From assembly GCA_030653035.1 (NCBI GenBank), contig JAUSAB010000057.1:1-64000 (forward strand): a stretch of 64,000 nt of DNA, written 5' to 3'. Shown here piece by piece: positions 7,180-16,067 of this stretch. A model generated the notes under the pieces. That model was not told the DNA's origin and searched no databases. It saw nothing but the letters and a program-made list of their open reading frames with translations. The stretch is from Desulfocapsaceae bacterium (GTDB lineage: Bacteria; Desulfobacterota; Desulfobulbia; Desulfobulbales; Desulfocapsaceae). Within the stretch, counting starts at the first letter, position 1. Every line of letters starts with the position of its first letter. Both the position numbers and the translations under genes were made by a program.

Positions 7180-9189
7180 TTATTTTCCTTTGGTAAGAGA
7201 CGGTAAAAACATCGGCCATGGGAATTTTTTCTTGAAGGGTTCGGAAAATTTCAAGGCCACGATATCACGGTCTCCGTTATAACCATCTATCGGACTGCCC
7301 CAAGTAGCTTCAGCATACCCAGTCCCGTAGAAATTACCGCTACCATCAACTGCTACGCCAAAGCCGCTATCATAACTTGTAGAGCCGTAAAAGGTGTGCC
7401 AGGCAAGTGTTCCTGAGCTGTCATTCAACTTCAGGAATACGATATCGGGATTAATGCCGAAACTATGAGGATTCAGCGGATTGCCCCAATTGGCTTGGCC
7501 GGAACCGGTAACAAAAACACTCCCATTGCTGTCAGCGGCTATGCCATAACCCCAATCGTCTTCATCCGTAACCCCGTGGAAGGTATTCCACATACGTGTT
7601 CCGGCGCTGTTAAGCTTCAAGACTACGATGTCATAGTTGTCGCCAACACTATGGGCATTTACCGGATTGCCCCAGGTGGCAGAACTGACTCCTGTGACAT
7701 AGACATTCCCGCGGCTGTCAATAGCTATGGAATACCCTTCATCATTGGTATCAGGAGCACCATGAAAGGTATTCCATACTCGTGCGCCAAAACTGTTCAG
7801 CTTGAGGACGACGATATCTTCGTAACCATCACCGTTATGAGGATTCAACGGGCTGCCCCAGGTAGCATTGCTGAAACCGGTTATATAGACATTTTCAGTG
7901 CCGTCAACGGCGATGTCATTACCACGATCAACATTATAGAAATTCTCAGCATATGGGGAGCCATAGAAGGTGTTCCATACGCGTATACCCAAACTGTCGA
8001 GTTTTAAGACCACGATATTGGAGCTGCTATTGTTGCTATACGCATTTAGAGGACTGCCCCAGGTGCCAGAGCTAAATCCTGTAACATAGCTGTTGCCGCT
8101 GGTGTCATCAACGGCAATCCCCAGACCTTCATCGTCACCTGCTGAGCCTTGGAAAGTATGCCACACTAGTGTTCCCGAACTGTTAAGCTTCAAGATCACG
8201 ATGTCATGCCAGCCGCTGTGAGCATTCAACGGGCCGCCCCAGGTATACAGACTCCACCCGGTAACATAGATATTGCCACTGCCGTCAACGGCAATGTCAC
8301 GACCTTCATCCCCCCCTGTACTCCCGTGGAAGGTGTGCCACTGATAGACTCCAGCACTGTCAAGCTTGACGACTACGATATCGGAGGTATTGTTGCCGGT
8401 AAAGCCGTTCACCGGGTTGCCCCAGGTATCATTGCTTCTCCCGGTGATATAGACATTGCCACTGGTGTCAACGGCAATGCCATAGCCAATTTCATAATTC
8501 GCGGAACCGTGGAAGGTATGCCACTGATAGGTGGGATCGATGATCAGTTCATGTTCCTTGCTGTATGTTCCGGTCTTGAAGCCAATCGTTCCGTCTTTGA
8601 TCTCATAAGCCACTTGGACCGGCATCTTTTGACCATCAAGAATCTGCCAGGCCACTGGCCTGGATTCGGTGATATAGCCTTGCCCGGCAGGAAGCTGAAT
8701 CTTGAGCGATCCGTCTTGCTGCAGTTCCGTGGCGCCGTTATAGCGTAACTGGACATCGGAAACATCTGCCCCAGCTTGGACGATATAGCTGCTTTCGGCA
8801 ATCCCGTCTGTTGTCGCATCATAACGAAGGGTAATTCCGTCCCAGAGACCCGCATATTCGACCCGATGCAAATTCGCGAGGGTATTTCCCCCTTGCGGCA
8901 ACGTGATATCTTCCTTGAGCTGGCTGGCATTGGCGGCCGTTTTGGGAAGAACATGACTGGCGCCGAGAAATTCCACGCTTAAAAAACCGGACATATTCAC
9001 AAGATAAACCTTGTCCGGCTTGAACCCCATGATATGGCTTCCAGCCTTGAATTGTAAAAGATCATTTTGCAGCGGCAGTGATTGATTATTGCCGCCAATA
9101 TCAGCACCAGCCGTATCCTCGATACAACCAAAAAACATCGCCATCAACATGAACAACCAGTACTGACCTTTAATCCCTGTGGGTTTCAT
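7180..9189 (-). CDS. SBBP-repeat beta-propeller surface protein
   Basis: This 669-residue exported protein starts with a hydrophobic segment ending MFFGC, which could be a lipoprotein cleavage site. Residues about 35-215 resemble the N-terminal module that precedes SBBP repeats in many bacterial surface proteins. Seven repeats of about 60 residues follow from residue 220. Each has the pattern WHTFHGS, then a GIAVD or AVDGSGNVYITG motif, then DIVVLKLNS, as expected for a seven-bladed propeller. Several blades contain tracts of near-identical DNA. The ligand and role are unknown. It is the second repeat-built surface protein in this part of the window, but nothing links it directly to the FG-GAP gene. 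Confidence 0.88.
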   Translation of the reverse strand: MKPTGIKGQYWLFMLMAMFFGCIEDTAGADIGGNNQSLPLQNDLLQFKAGSHIMGFKPDKVYLVNMSGFLSVEFLGASHVLPKTAANASQLKEDITLPQGGNTLANLHRVEYAGLWDGITLRYDATTDGIAESSYIVQAGADVSDVQLRYNGATELQQDGSLKIQLPAGQGYITESRPVAWQILDGQKMPVQVAYEIKDGTIGFKTGTYSKEHELIIDPTYQWHTFHGSANYEIGYGIAVDTSGNVYITGRSNDTWGNPVNGFTGNNTSDIVVVKLDSAGVYQWHTFHGSTGGDEGRDIAVDGSGNIYVTGWSLYTWGGPLNAHSGWHDIVILKLNSSGTLVWHTFQGSAGDDEGLGIAVDDTSGNSYVTGFSSGTWGSPLNAYSNNSSSNIVVLKLDSLGIRVWNTFYGSPYAENFYNVDRGNDIAVDGTENVYITGFSNATWGSPLNPHNGDGYEDIVVLKLNSFGARVWNTFHGAPDTNDEGYSIAIDSRGNVYVTGVSSATWGNPVNAHSVGDNYDIVVLKLNSAGTRMWNTFHGVTDEDDWGYGIAADSNGSVFVTGSGQANWGNPLNPHSFGINPDIVFLKLNDSSGTLAWHTFYGSTSYDSGFGVAVDGSGNFYGTGYAEATWGSPIDGYNGDRDIVALKFSEPFKKKFPWPMFLPSLTKGK

Positions 9190-9269
9190 GGTTTCCTCCT
9201 TGCGTGCTTGTATGTGGGTCTCATTTTATGCTGAACCTGTATCGAGTACTCCTTGAATTATCGGGGTTA

Positions 9270-11018
9270 TTACGCTTGAGCTATCAGCTCGGCAAGCTGT
9301 TGCCGGGCAAATTCAATGGACGGGTCGAGAGCAAGCGCAAGGTTGAAGAAGTGAACTGCCTCATCCTGCTTGCCGATTTTACGATAATTGACGCCTAAGT
9401 TGGCGTAATCCATGGCCGAGGCCGGATTCAGTTCAACAGCCCGGTGAAAATGGACAATGGCCTGATTATAATTCTCCTTTTTATACCAACAGACACCAAG
9501 CATATTGTGCAGATCAGGCCGTTCATCATCCTCGCTCCTGCCCAGTTCCAGAGCAGCAATGGCCTCATCATGCGCCCCCAGGTCTTTCAGGCAATTGCCC
9601 TTGTAGGAATAGATATAGGGCAGATCCTCCTGTTCAGGAGACAACATCAAGGCCCGATCAAAGGCCGCCAGGGCAGCTTCCGACTGACCATGGTTATAGA
9701 AATTGCGGCCCCGATAAAAGGCGAGATAATAGGCGTCCGGGATCAACTGCTCCATACTCTCCAATTTCTGCTCAAGTTGATTCGCGTCATCAACCAGCTC
9801 CACCAGAAGCTTGGCAGCAAAGAGCCCAACATCCTGAATCATGGAGCGTTCGCGAAAATGAGCGCCGGGGATAATGGTGTAAATGGCCGGAATCTGCAAC
9901 TGGGGATGGGTAGCATCGAGCATAAACACCTCCATGTCCAGCTTGGCGAGAGCGGCAACACAGTTTTCTACCTCGGTCTTGATATTATGATCGGCAAGGG
10001 AAGGCATCTGACCGATGGTGGTGCGAAGTCCTGAATCGGTCACATACCCCACCTCTTCCATGGACAGGGGTTTTGGCAGTCCGGATGCTACATAATTGGA
10101 ACCGCTGTTAAAGTCTCCCGCCAATTGCGCCACCTCGGTAACCGCCCGGATCAGTGCCTTTTCCGGATCAGGGGTGGTGCCGGCGGTAAAGACGATCTCA
10201 CTGGTCGCAGGAAAGGTACTCCTGTCGATGGCCAGCGCCCCTACCGTGCTGATGCCGGTGTCCAGGCTGAAGTCATTAAGATAAAGCTCGATGTTATTCC
10301 TGGCAAATTTTGCCAGCAGATCACGGGCTACCGGATCCTGAACCGAAGTCGGATCAATGATCGGGGTTGCGATCTTTTCATGGTTAATCAGGGCGCAGAC
10401 ATGGCGTTCCACCACCTCAGAGACACCCTGCAATGCCGCTTCCTCATAAGTATTACCGGCGGACGGGCCATTAAACTCATTGATAGCAAAAAACCAGGAA
10501 AAGGGAATCAGGGTATCGACGCCTGTAGTCAGGCTGGTGGCCCAGGTCCACTGCATGGGGATACCATCAAGCAAGGCCTCCAGAAAAGGCACGTCATGGC
10601 GAGTGTCATGCACGGACTGGAGCAGACGGGAAGGATCCAGCACCGGATAGCCATCATCCCGCATCTGCTGATAATCACCGACAATAAAATTATCGTTATT
10701 ATTCTTGAAGGCAAAAAAAGAAAAACGTTCCGCCAGTTCCATACAGGCAGATGCCTCTGCCTGTATCGGTGAGGAGCCTTTTCCCATTTGTTTTTTGGTG
10801 CCGGTAATAGCCTGGGCATCTTCCCCGCAAACACTGAAAAAAACCGGAATATCGAGCCGGCCGTTATCGATTCGCTTCACTTCTTTGAGGATATCAATAT
10901 CAAGCTGCTTCAGCTTTTCCTTAAAACGGGCAACGGTATCTTCAGGCCGAATAGCCTTGTCCTGATCGGTGGTATAGGTCTTCAGGCAATCCTGAAGACG
11001 AATAGATTTCTTTTTCAT
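9270..11018 (-). CDS. YcaO-domain protein with C-terminal TPR repeats
   Basis: YcaO proteins use ATP to activate backbone amides, as azoline cyclodehydratases or thioamidation enzymes; others, such as E. coli YcaO, act outside peptide natural-product pathways. Residues about 60-400 carry the YcaO ATP-binding pattern, with EASACMELAERFS, GVSEVVERHVCALI and AVTEVAQLAGDF supplying the conserved Glu and Arg residues. Residues about 430-575 are TPR repeats (AFYRGRNFYNHGQSEAALAAF and following). The usual Pro-rich C-terminus of azoline-forming YcaOs is absent; the protein ends LAELIAQA. A strong AAGGA site precedes the ATG. No TfuA, E1-like partner or precursor peptide is adjacent, so the substrate is unknown. 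Confidence 0.9.
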   Translation of the reverse strand: MKKKSIRLQDCLKTYTTDQDKAIRPEDTVARFKEKLKQLDIDILKEVKRIDNGRLDIPVFFSVCGEDAQAITGTKKQMGKGSSPIQAEASACMELAERFSFFAFKNNNDNFIVGDYQQMRDDGYPVLDPSRLLQSVHDTRHDVPFLEALLDGIPMQWTWATSLTTGVDTLIPFSWFFAINEFNGPSAGNTYEEAALQGVSEVVERHVCALINHEKIATPIIDPTSVQDPVARDLLAKFARNNIELYLNDFSLDTGISTVGALAIDRSTFPATSEIVFTAGTTPDPEKALIRAVTEVAQLAGDFNSGSNYVASGLPKPLSMEEVGYVTDSGLRTTIGQMPSLADHNIKTEVENCVAALAKLDMEVFMLDATHPQLQIPAIYTIIPGAHFRERSMIQDVGLFAAKLLVELVDDANQLEQKLESMEQLIPDAYYLAFYRGRNFYNHGQSEAALAAFDRALMLSPEQEDLPYIYSYKGNCLKDLGAHDEAIAALELGRSEDDERPDLHNMLGVCWYKKENYNQAIVHFHRAVELNPASAMDYANLGVNYRKIGKQDEAVHFFNLALALDPSIEFARQQLAELIAQA

Positions 11019-11106
11019 AATTCCTTTTCGCTATTTGGGGATATTCAATAGAAGTTCAACAAAAATGACCTAAAAACAGATTTATACGGCTTTCAGCAAC
11101 CTTTCT

Positions 11107-12309
11107 TCAGCCGACAAGATACCCGGACCAAAGCACCGCCTCCAGATAAAAATCCATTATTTTAGTGCCATCCAGATGCAGATCCCGGATGGCAGCATCC
11201 AACTCATTCCAATTGGCCGCCTCATACCTCTCAATAAGTTGGAGATAGGGGAAAAGCGGCCCGCTTCTATGCACCAATGCCTCGGTGATATCAGCAGAGA
11301 CAGGAAGCTGCTTCATCAAATACTCCATGGAGGCGTCAAGCATGGCATCAAGCATGGAAAAAAGACCAAGCAGAAAAAAAACTCCCTTATCCTGGTGCAG
11401 TTCCGCACCTAAAATCTCCAGAAAACGCGCCCGAACACACGAAATCCGAATGAGTTCATCCGGTTTACTTTCTGAGAGTTTACTGGTCGCGATCACCGAC
11501 ACGAAAAGCCGTATCCCCTGTTCCCCCAAGAAGGCAATGGCCTGGCGAATGGAGGAAATTGGCTGCAGTCGTGAATAATAGGCCGAATTCAGATACTTGA
11601 TCAACTTATAGGAAATGGCAACATCCTGTTTAATCAGCTCCTCAAGCTTCTTGATATCAAATTCAGCCCGGTTGATCTCGAGGATCAACTGCATATAAAC
11701 CATCTGCGAAGAAGAGATTTCCTTATTTTTTAACACCTCCGGTTTAGCAAAAAAATACCCCTGGAAATAAACGAACCCCATACTGCTGGCCAGGGTATAT
11801 TCCTCGTAGGTCTCTATTTTTTCAGCCAATAATTTACAGCTGTATTTTTTGGAGACCTCTACCATCTCCCGGATCTGCTCAATGGAACTTTGCATAAAAT
11901 CAACCTTAATAATTTTCGCAAGTTCCAGTAACGACGTATACTTTCGGGTATAAACAAAATCATCCAGGGCCAGCATATAGCCTTTATCAACCAGACTATG
12001 GCAGGCGGCACTTACCTCTTCTGTCGGCTGTACCTCTTCAAGGATTTCGACGACCACGGACTGAGGGGGAAACATGGCAGGAATTCCACGGAGCAGCATA
12101 TCTTCCGTAAAATTAATAAAGGCCCGATGACCGCCTGTTATCTGTTGGATACCAACCGTAAAAAAAGAAGACGAGAGCAGGCTGGAAGTGGCCATGCAGC
12201 CATCGACTCCAGGGAAGGCATTGGCCATCCCCGTCCTGAATAACAGTTCGTAGGCAAAGATCCGACGATGTCGATTAAAGATTGGTTGTCGCGCTACAAA
12301 AACGTCCAT
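11107..12309 (-). CDS. EAL-HDOD signalling protein, copy 1
   Basis: The 400-residue protein has an EAL-type domain (about 1-200) followed by an HDOD domain (about 205-395). Many EAL landmarks are present: YELLFRTGM, NFTED, VVVEILEEVQP, LALDDFVY, LLAEKIET and FQGYFFAKP. The DDFG loop reads DDFV, so catalysis on cyclic di-GMP is uncertain. The HDOD part has LIKYLNSAYYSRLQPISSIRQA, typical of regulators of motility, surface attachment or stress. There is no strong ribosome site. It lies 28 bp downstream of a close paralogue and is probably cotranscribed with it. Confidence 0.9.
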   Translation of the reverse strand: MDVFVARQPIFNRHRRIFAYELLFRTGMANAFPGVDGCMATSSLLSSSFFTVGIQQITGGHRAFINFTEDMLLRGIPAMFPPQSVVVEILEEVQPTEEVSAACHSLVDKGYMLALDDFVYTRKYTSLLELAKIIKVDFMQSSIEQIREMVEVSKKYSCKLLAEKIETYEEYTLASSMGFVYFQGYFFAKPEVLKNKEISSSQMVYMQLILEINRAEFDIKKLEELIKQDVAISYKLIKYLNSAYYSRLQPISSIRQAIAFLGEQGIRLFVSVIATSKLSESKPDELIRISCVRARFLEILGAELHQDKGVFFLLGLFSMLDAMLDASMEYLMKQLPVSADITEALVHRSGPLFPYLQLIERYEAANWNELDAAIRDLHLDGTKIMDFYLEAVLWSGYLVG

Positions 12310-12337
12310 ATATTCACATGTTAAAATCAGGCATCAA

Positions 12338-13537
12338 TCAGATGAAATTTTCAGCCCAATGTACCGCGTCCAGATAAAAGCCCATTATTTTATGTTCATC
12401 AAGATTCAGTTGCGTCATCATCGCATCACAAGCATCCCACTCCCCTGCCTCATACAACTGAATAACCTGCAGATAAGGAAAAAGCCTCCCTGTATTATGC
12501 ACCAATGCCTGGGTAATATCCTCAGAGATGGGGATCTGTTTCATCAAAATTTCCATGGGGGCGTCAAGCATGGCATCAAGCAGGGAAAAAAGACCTAACA
12601 TGAATAAATCGCCATTATCCATGCGGCATTCCTTGCCGATATTTTCCAGAAAACGGGCCCGAACACACGAAGTACGGATCAGTTCATCCGGCTTTTGTTC
12701 AGAGAGTTTACTGGTAGCAATCAACGACACAAAAAGCCGCGTCCCCTTTTCTCCCAGAAAGGCAATGGCCTGACGGATAGAGGAGATTGGCTGTAGTCGC
12801 GAATAATAGGCCGAATTCAGATACTTAAGTAATTTAAACGAGATGGAGATGTCCTGATTCACCAGCTTTTCAATATCCTGCATCTCAAACTCAGCCCGAT
12901 TCACCTCCACAATCAACTGTAACAGGGCCAGTTGCGATGAAGGAATATCTTTATTTTTCAACACCTCCGGTTTGGAAAAAAAGTACCCTTGGAAATAAAC
13001 AAACCCCATATTACTGGCCAGGGTAAACTCCTCATAGGTCTCAATCTTTTCAGCAAGCAGCTTGCAGGGATATTGCTTGAGGGTTTCCACCATCTCCCTG
13101 ATCTGGTCAATGGGAGTAAGACGAAAATCCACCTTGATAATATTGGCAAGCTCAATCAGCGGGGTAAGATTTTCGGCATAAACAAAATCGTCAAGGGCCA
13201 GGGTATATCCTTTCTCGACGAGGCTCCGACAAGCGGCAACGACCTCTACCGTTGGCTGCACATCCTCCAAGACCTCCACCACCACACAATCCGCGGGAAA
13301 CATGGTAGGAATGCCACGAAGAAGCATGTCTTCTGTGAAGTTGATAAAGGCCTTATGGCCACTTGCTATCTGCTCGATACCAACCGTAAAAAAAGAGGAA
13401 GAGAGCAGGCTGGAAGTAGCCTCATCCCCGTCAACCCCGGGAAAGGCATTGGACATCCCGGTCCTGAACAGGAGCTCATAGGCAAAAATTCGTCTCCGGT
13501 GATTGAATATCGGCTGTCTTGCCACGAAAACGTCCAT
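12338..13537 (-). CDS. EAL-HDOD signalling protein, copy 2
   Basis: This 399-residue protein is a tandem paralogue of the next gene downstream. The two match almost word for word in the N-terminal FVARQPIFN and AYELLFRTGM segments and in the HDOD core SAYYSRLQPISSIRQAIAFL. The most diverged parts are the linker and the last 80 residues. It has the same DDFV substitution in the EAL metal loop. The pair probably arose by duplication in place. If the EAL domains do not cut cyclic di-GMP they may still bind it, with HDOD giving the output. It precedes copy 1 in the transcript and follows tsaE after a 37-bp gap. Confidence 0.9.
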   Translation of the reverse strand: MDVFVARQPIFNHRRRIFAYELLFRTGMSNAFPGVDGDEATSSLLSSSFFTVGIEQIASGHKAFINFTEDMLLRGIPTMFPADCVVVEVLEDVQPTVEVVAACRSLVEKGYTLALDDFVYAENLTPLIELANIIKVDFRLTPIDQIREMVETLKQYPCKLLAEKIETYEEFTLASNMGFVYFQGYFFSKPEVLKNKDIPSSQLALLQLIVEVNRAEFEMQDIEKLVNQDISISFKLLKYLNSAYYSRLQPISSIRQAIAFLGEKGTRLFVSLIATSKLSEQKPDELIRTSCVRARFLENIGKECRMDNGDLFMLGLFSLLDAMLDAPMEILMKQIPISEDITQALVHNTGRLFPYLQVIQLYEAGEWDACDAMMTQLNLDEHKIMGFYLDAVHWAENFI

Positions 13538-13574
13538 AATTCAAATCAATAGCGACAAAGGTTGTTCCTGATTA

Positions 13575-14042
13575 TCAGGTTATCAATTGCAAATTTTGCC
13601 ATCTCTCTTTCCAGGAACCACTGCCAAAGTCACAGGTAAGCAGCCTGGATTCATCCGGCAGGGTGGTCATCGTTATCTTCAACCGGGTCGCCGGGATAAG
13701 ATCACCAGCCCGCTCACACCACTCTAACACAGCAAGGCCAGAAAGAAAAAGATATTCATCAAGGCCCTGGTCCTGAACTTCAGCGGCATCTGTCAACCGG
13801 TAAAAATCCATATGATAGAGCGGCATCCGGCCTTGATATTCATGGAGAATGGCAAAGCTGGGGCTGGTCACATACTCACTAGCCGGCACCTCCAACCCCA
13901 GGGCAATGGCCTGAGTGAGGGTGGTTTTGCCTGCGCCCAGATCGCCGTCCAGACAGATCACATCGCCAGGCTGGGCGGCTTGGCCGAGAAAACGGCCAAA
14001 GGCCAGGGTATCAGCAAGGGTTTTCAACAGAATTGTCTTCAT
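13575..14042 (-). CDS. tsaE: tRNA threonylcarbamoyladenosine biosynthesis ATPase
   Basis: TsaE is the ATPase partner of TsaB/TsaD in making t6A37 in ANN-decoding tRNAs. The P-loop reads GDLGAGKTTLTQ near residue 30. It is followed by VTSPSFAILHEYQG and YHMDFYRL, and then EWCERAGDLIP, all TsaE hallmarks. The ATG at 14042 gives 155 residues, the usual size. An earlier in-frame ATG at 14084 would run into the upstream binding-protein gene and is not favoured. It lies 11 bp after the yejA-like gene, so it is probably read from the same transcript. Confidence 0.93.
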   Translation of the reverse strand: MKTILLKTLADTLAFGRFLGQAAQPGDVICLDGDLGAGKTTLTQAIALGLEVPASEYVTSPSFAILHEYQGRMPLYHMDFYRLTDAAEVQDQGLDEYLFLSGLAVLEWCERAGDLIPATRLKITMTTLPDESRLLTCDFGSGSWKERWQNLQLIT

Positions 14043-14053
14043 ACGTCTCTGAA

Positions 14054-15868
14054 TCAGTGAGCTGAGGCGCCATCTTTCATCCACCAGCTCATCAGCAGCT
14101 GCATATAATCATAATACAAGGGTAGCGTTTCCGGCTGCCGGAAAATATTGCGGTAGGCGAGACGATGTCCATCCATATACCAGTTGGGCACCATATAATA
14201 ACCATACCAAAGGATACGATCCAGGGCCTTGCAGGCAGCAGTCAGTTCTTCCTGCGTCTGGGCATAGATAATCTTGTCCACCATGGCGTCTATGGCCGGG
14301 TCTTTTACCCCCGCCAGATTTTTTGAACCAGGCATATCTGCGGATGTCGAGTGCCAGTAATTGCGCTGTTCATTGCCCGGTGACACCGACTGGCCATAGA
14401 CATGAACAATCATGTCAAAATCAAATTTCTGTTCACGCTCGGTATAGAGCGCCGGGTCAATGGTACGATATTCCGCCTGGATCCCCAGTTTCTTGAGGTT
14501 ATTGACATAAGGGGCCATCACCCGTTCAAACGAAGCGGTCGCCAGCAGAATCTCAAAGGTAAAGGGGGTGCCATTTTTATCCTTCAAAACACCTCCCTGA
14601 ATCGTCCAGCCAGCCTCACGCAACAGCTCTCCAGCCTTGCGCAGGTTTGTTCGCAGCCCCTCTTTTTCCGTGGTCACAGGCGGTGTCAGCGGTTTTGTAA
14701 ACACATCGGCCCGCAACTGTTTACGAAACGGTTCCAGATACTCCAGCTCAAGGCCAACCGGCAGACCGGTCGCGGCCAACGGCGAATTGCTGAAAAAGGA
14801 ATTAGCCCTGGTGTACTGATCGAAAAACAGGGATTTATTGGTCCATTCATAGTCCAGGGCCAGACCCATCGCCTCCCTGACCTTAGGATCCTTGAACATG
14901 GGCCGCCGGGTATTCATCAGAAAGCCCTGCATCCCGGCATTATTCTTGTGGGGAAAGATCTTCTTAATCAACGTCCCATCAGCAAAACGGCCACCTTCCA
15001 TGTCCCGCGCCCATTGCTTGGCGATATTCACCGGCATGAAATCAAACTCGCCGGCCTTGAAGGCCTCAACCGCGACAATCTGATCCTTGTAATAGTTGAC
15101 GGTAATGGTGTCAAAATTAAATAAGCCTTTTCTGACCGGATGACTTGCGGCCCAGTAGTTGGGATTGCGTTTATAGGTGATCGATTTCCCCTGTTTGACA
15201 TCAGCCACCACATAAGGCCCAGAACCAACGGGCGGCTGGAGGGCCGCAGCTCCATCCTTTCGCTCAAAACCATGTTTCTGATAAAATTGTGCAGACATGA
15301 CCGGGATCTGGGCCGCAATCATATGCAATTCCCGATTGGGCTTGGCGAAGACAAAACGAACCCGGTGCTTATCAAGAATCTCCGCCTTCACAATATCCTG
15401 ATAATAATAGGCATACGAAGGATGGGCCTGATCGCTTTTCAGGGTGTCGAGTGAAAATTTGACGTCCTCGGGAGTTATGGGACTGTTGTCGGAAAAACGG
15501 GCCGCCTCGTTCAAGGTAAAAACCACGGATAATTTATCCTTGGCCACCTCAATATCCTTGGCAATCAGACCATACTCGGCAAAAGGCTCATCAAGGCTGG
15601 GCACGGCCAGTGGCTCAAAGACAAAGGTGTCCAGCCCGGAAGGTGGCGTGCCTTTCAGGGTAAAAGGATTCATCTTGTCAAAACTGCCCAGATCGTGCAG
15701 CACAAGCTGGCCGCCCTTGACTGCCTGGGCCGTGGCATAATCAAACTGCTGAAACTGGGGTGGGTATTTCAACTTGCCGTCAAGGGAGATTCCATGGGCG
15801 GCATATAACGGTGACGACAGACAACACACGAACAACACGACAAAAAGTGACTGGACAATTCGGGACAT
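14054..15868 (-). CDS. yejA: YejA-like family 5 extracellular solute-binding protein
   Basis: This 604-residue periplasmic protein has a signal peptide (VVLFVCCLSSPLYA, cleaved after about residue 23). It has the family 5 (SBP_bac_5) fold, including PFTLKGTPPSGLDTFVFEPL and the PPVGSGPYVV and YKRNPNYWA motifs. The close match to YejA-type proteins (FNFDTITVNYYKDQIVAVEAFKAGEFD) suggests uptake of oligopeptides such as muropeptides or microcin-like peptides. The partner genes yejBEF are not next to it: tsaE lies downstream and leuC is divergent. It must use a transporter encoded elsewhere, or act as a receptor only. Confidence 0.88.
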   Translation of the reverse strand: MSRIVQSLFVVLFVCCLSSPLYAAHGISLDGKLKYPPQFQQFDYATAQAVKGGQLVLHDLGSFDKMNPFTLKGTPPSGLDTFVFEPLAVPSLDEPFAEYGLIAKDIEVAKDKLSVVFTLNEAARFSDNSPITPEDVKFSLDTLKSDQAHPSYAYYYQDIVKAEILDKHRVRFVFAKPNRELHMIAAQIPVMSAQFYQKHGFERKDGAAALQPPVGSGPYVVADVKQGKSITYKRNPNYWAASHPVRKGLFNFDTITVNYYKDQIVAVEAFKAGEFDFMPVNIAKQWARDMEGGRFADGTLIKKIFPHKNNAGMQGFLMNTRRPMFKDPKVREAMGLALDYEWTNKSLFFDQYTRANSFFSNSPLAATGLPVGLELEYLEPFRKQLRADVFTKPLTPPVTTEKEGLRTNLRKAGELLREAGWTIQGGVLKDKNGTPFTFEILLATASFERVMAPYVNNLKKLGIQAEYRTIDPALYTEREQKFDFDMIVHVYGQSVSPGNEQRNYWHSTSADMPGSKNLAGVKDPAIDAMVDKIIYAQTQEELTAACKALDRILWYGYYMVPNWYMDGHRLAYRNIFRQPETLPLYYDYMQLLMSWWMKDGASAH

Positions 15869-16067
15869 AAGAGAATATTCCTTTCCGAGAGTAACGTCGC
15901 CTCAGCAAAGAGAGTTGACGGTAGAGAGAGTATTATGCTATGGCAATAGTACCCTTTTTCGACTAATATGTCAGCCATTCTTCGGTCTTTACACCCCTTG
16001 AGCATTAGGGATGTGAAGTTATTCATATAATCAATACCATAATTATTTGCCAATCTGGAGTAGAGTG

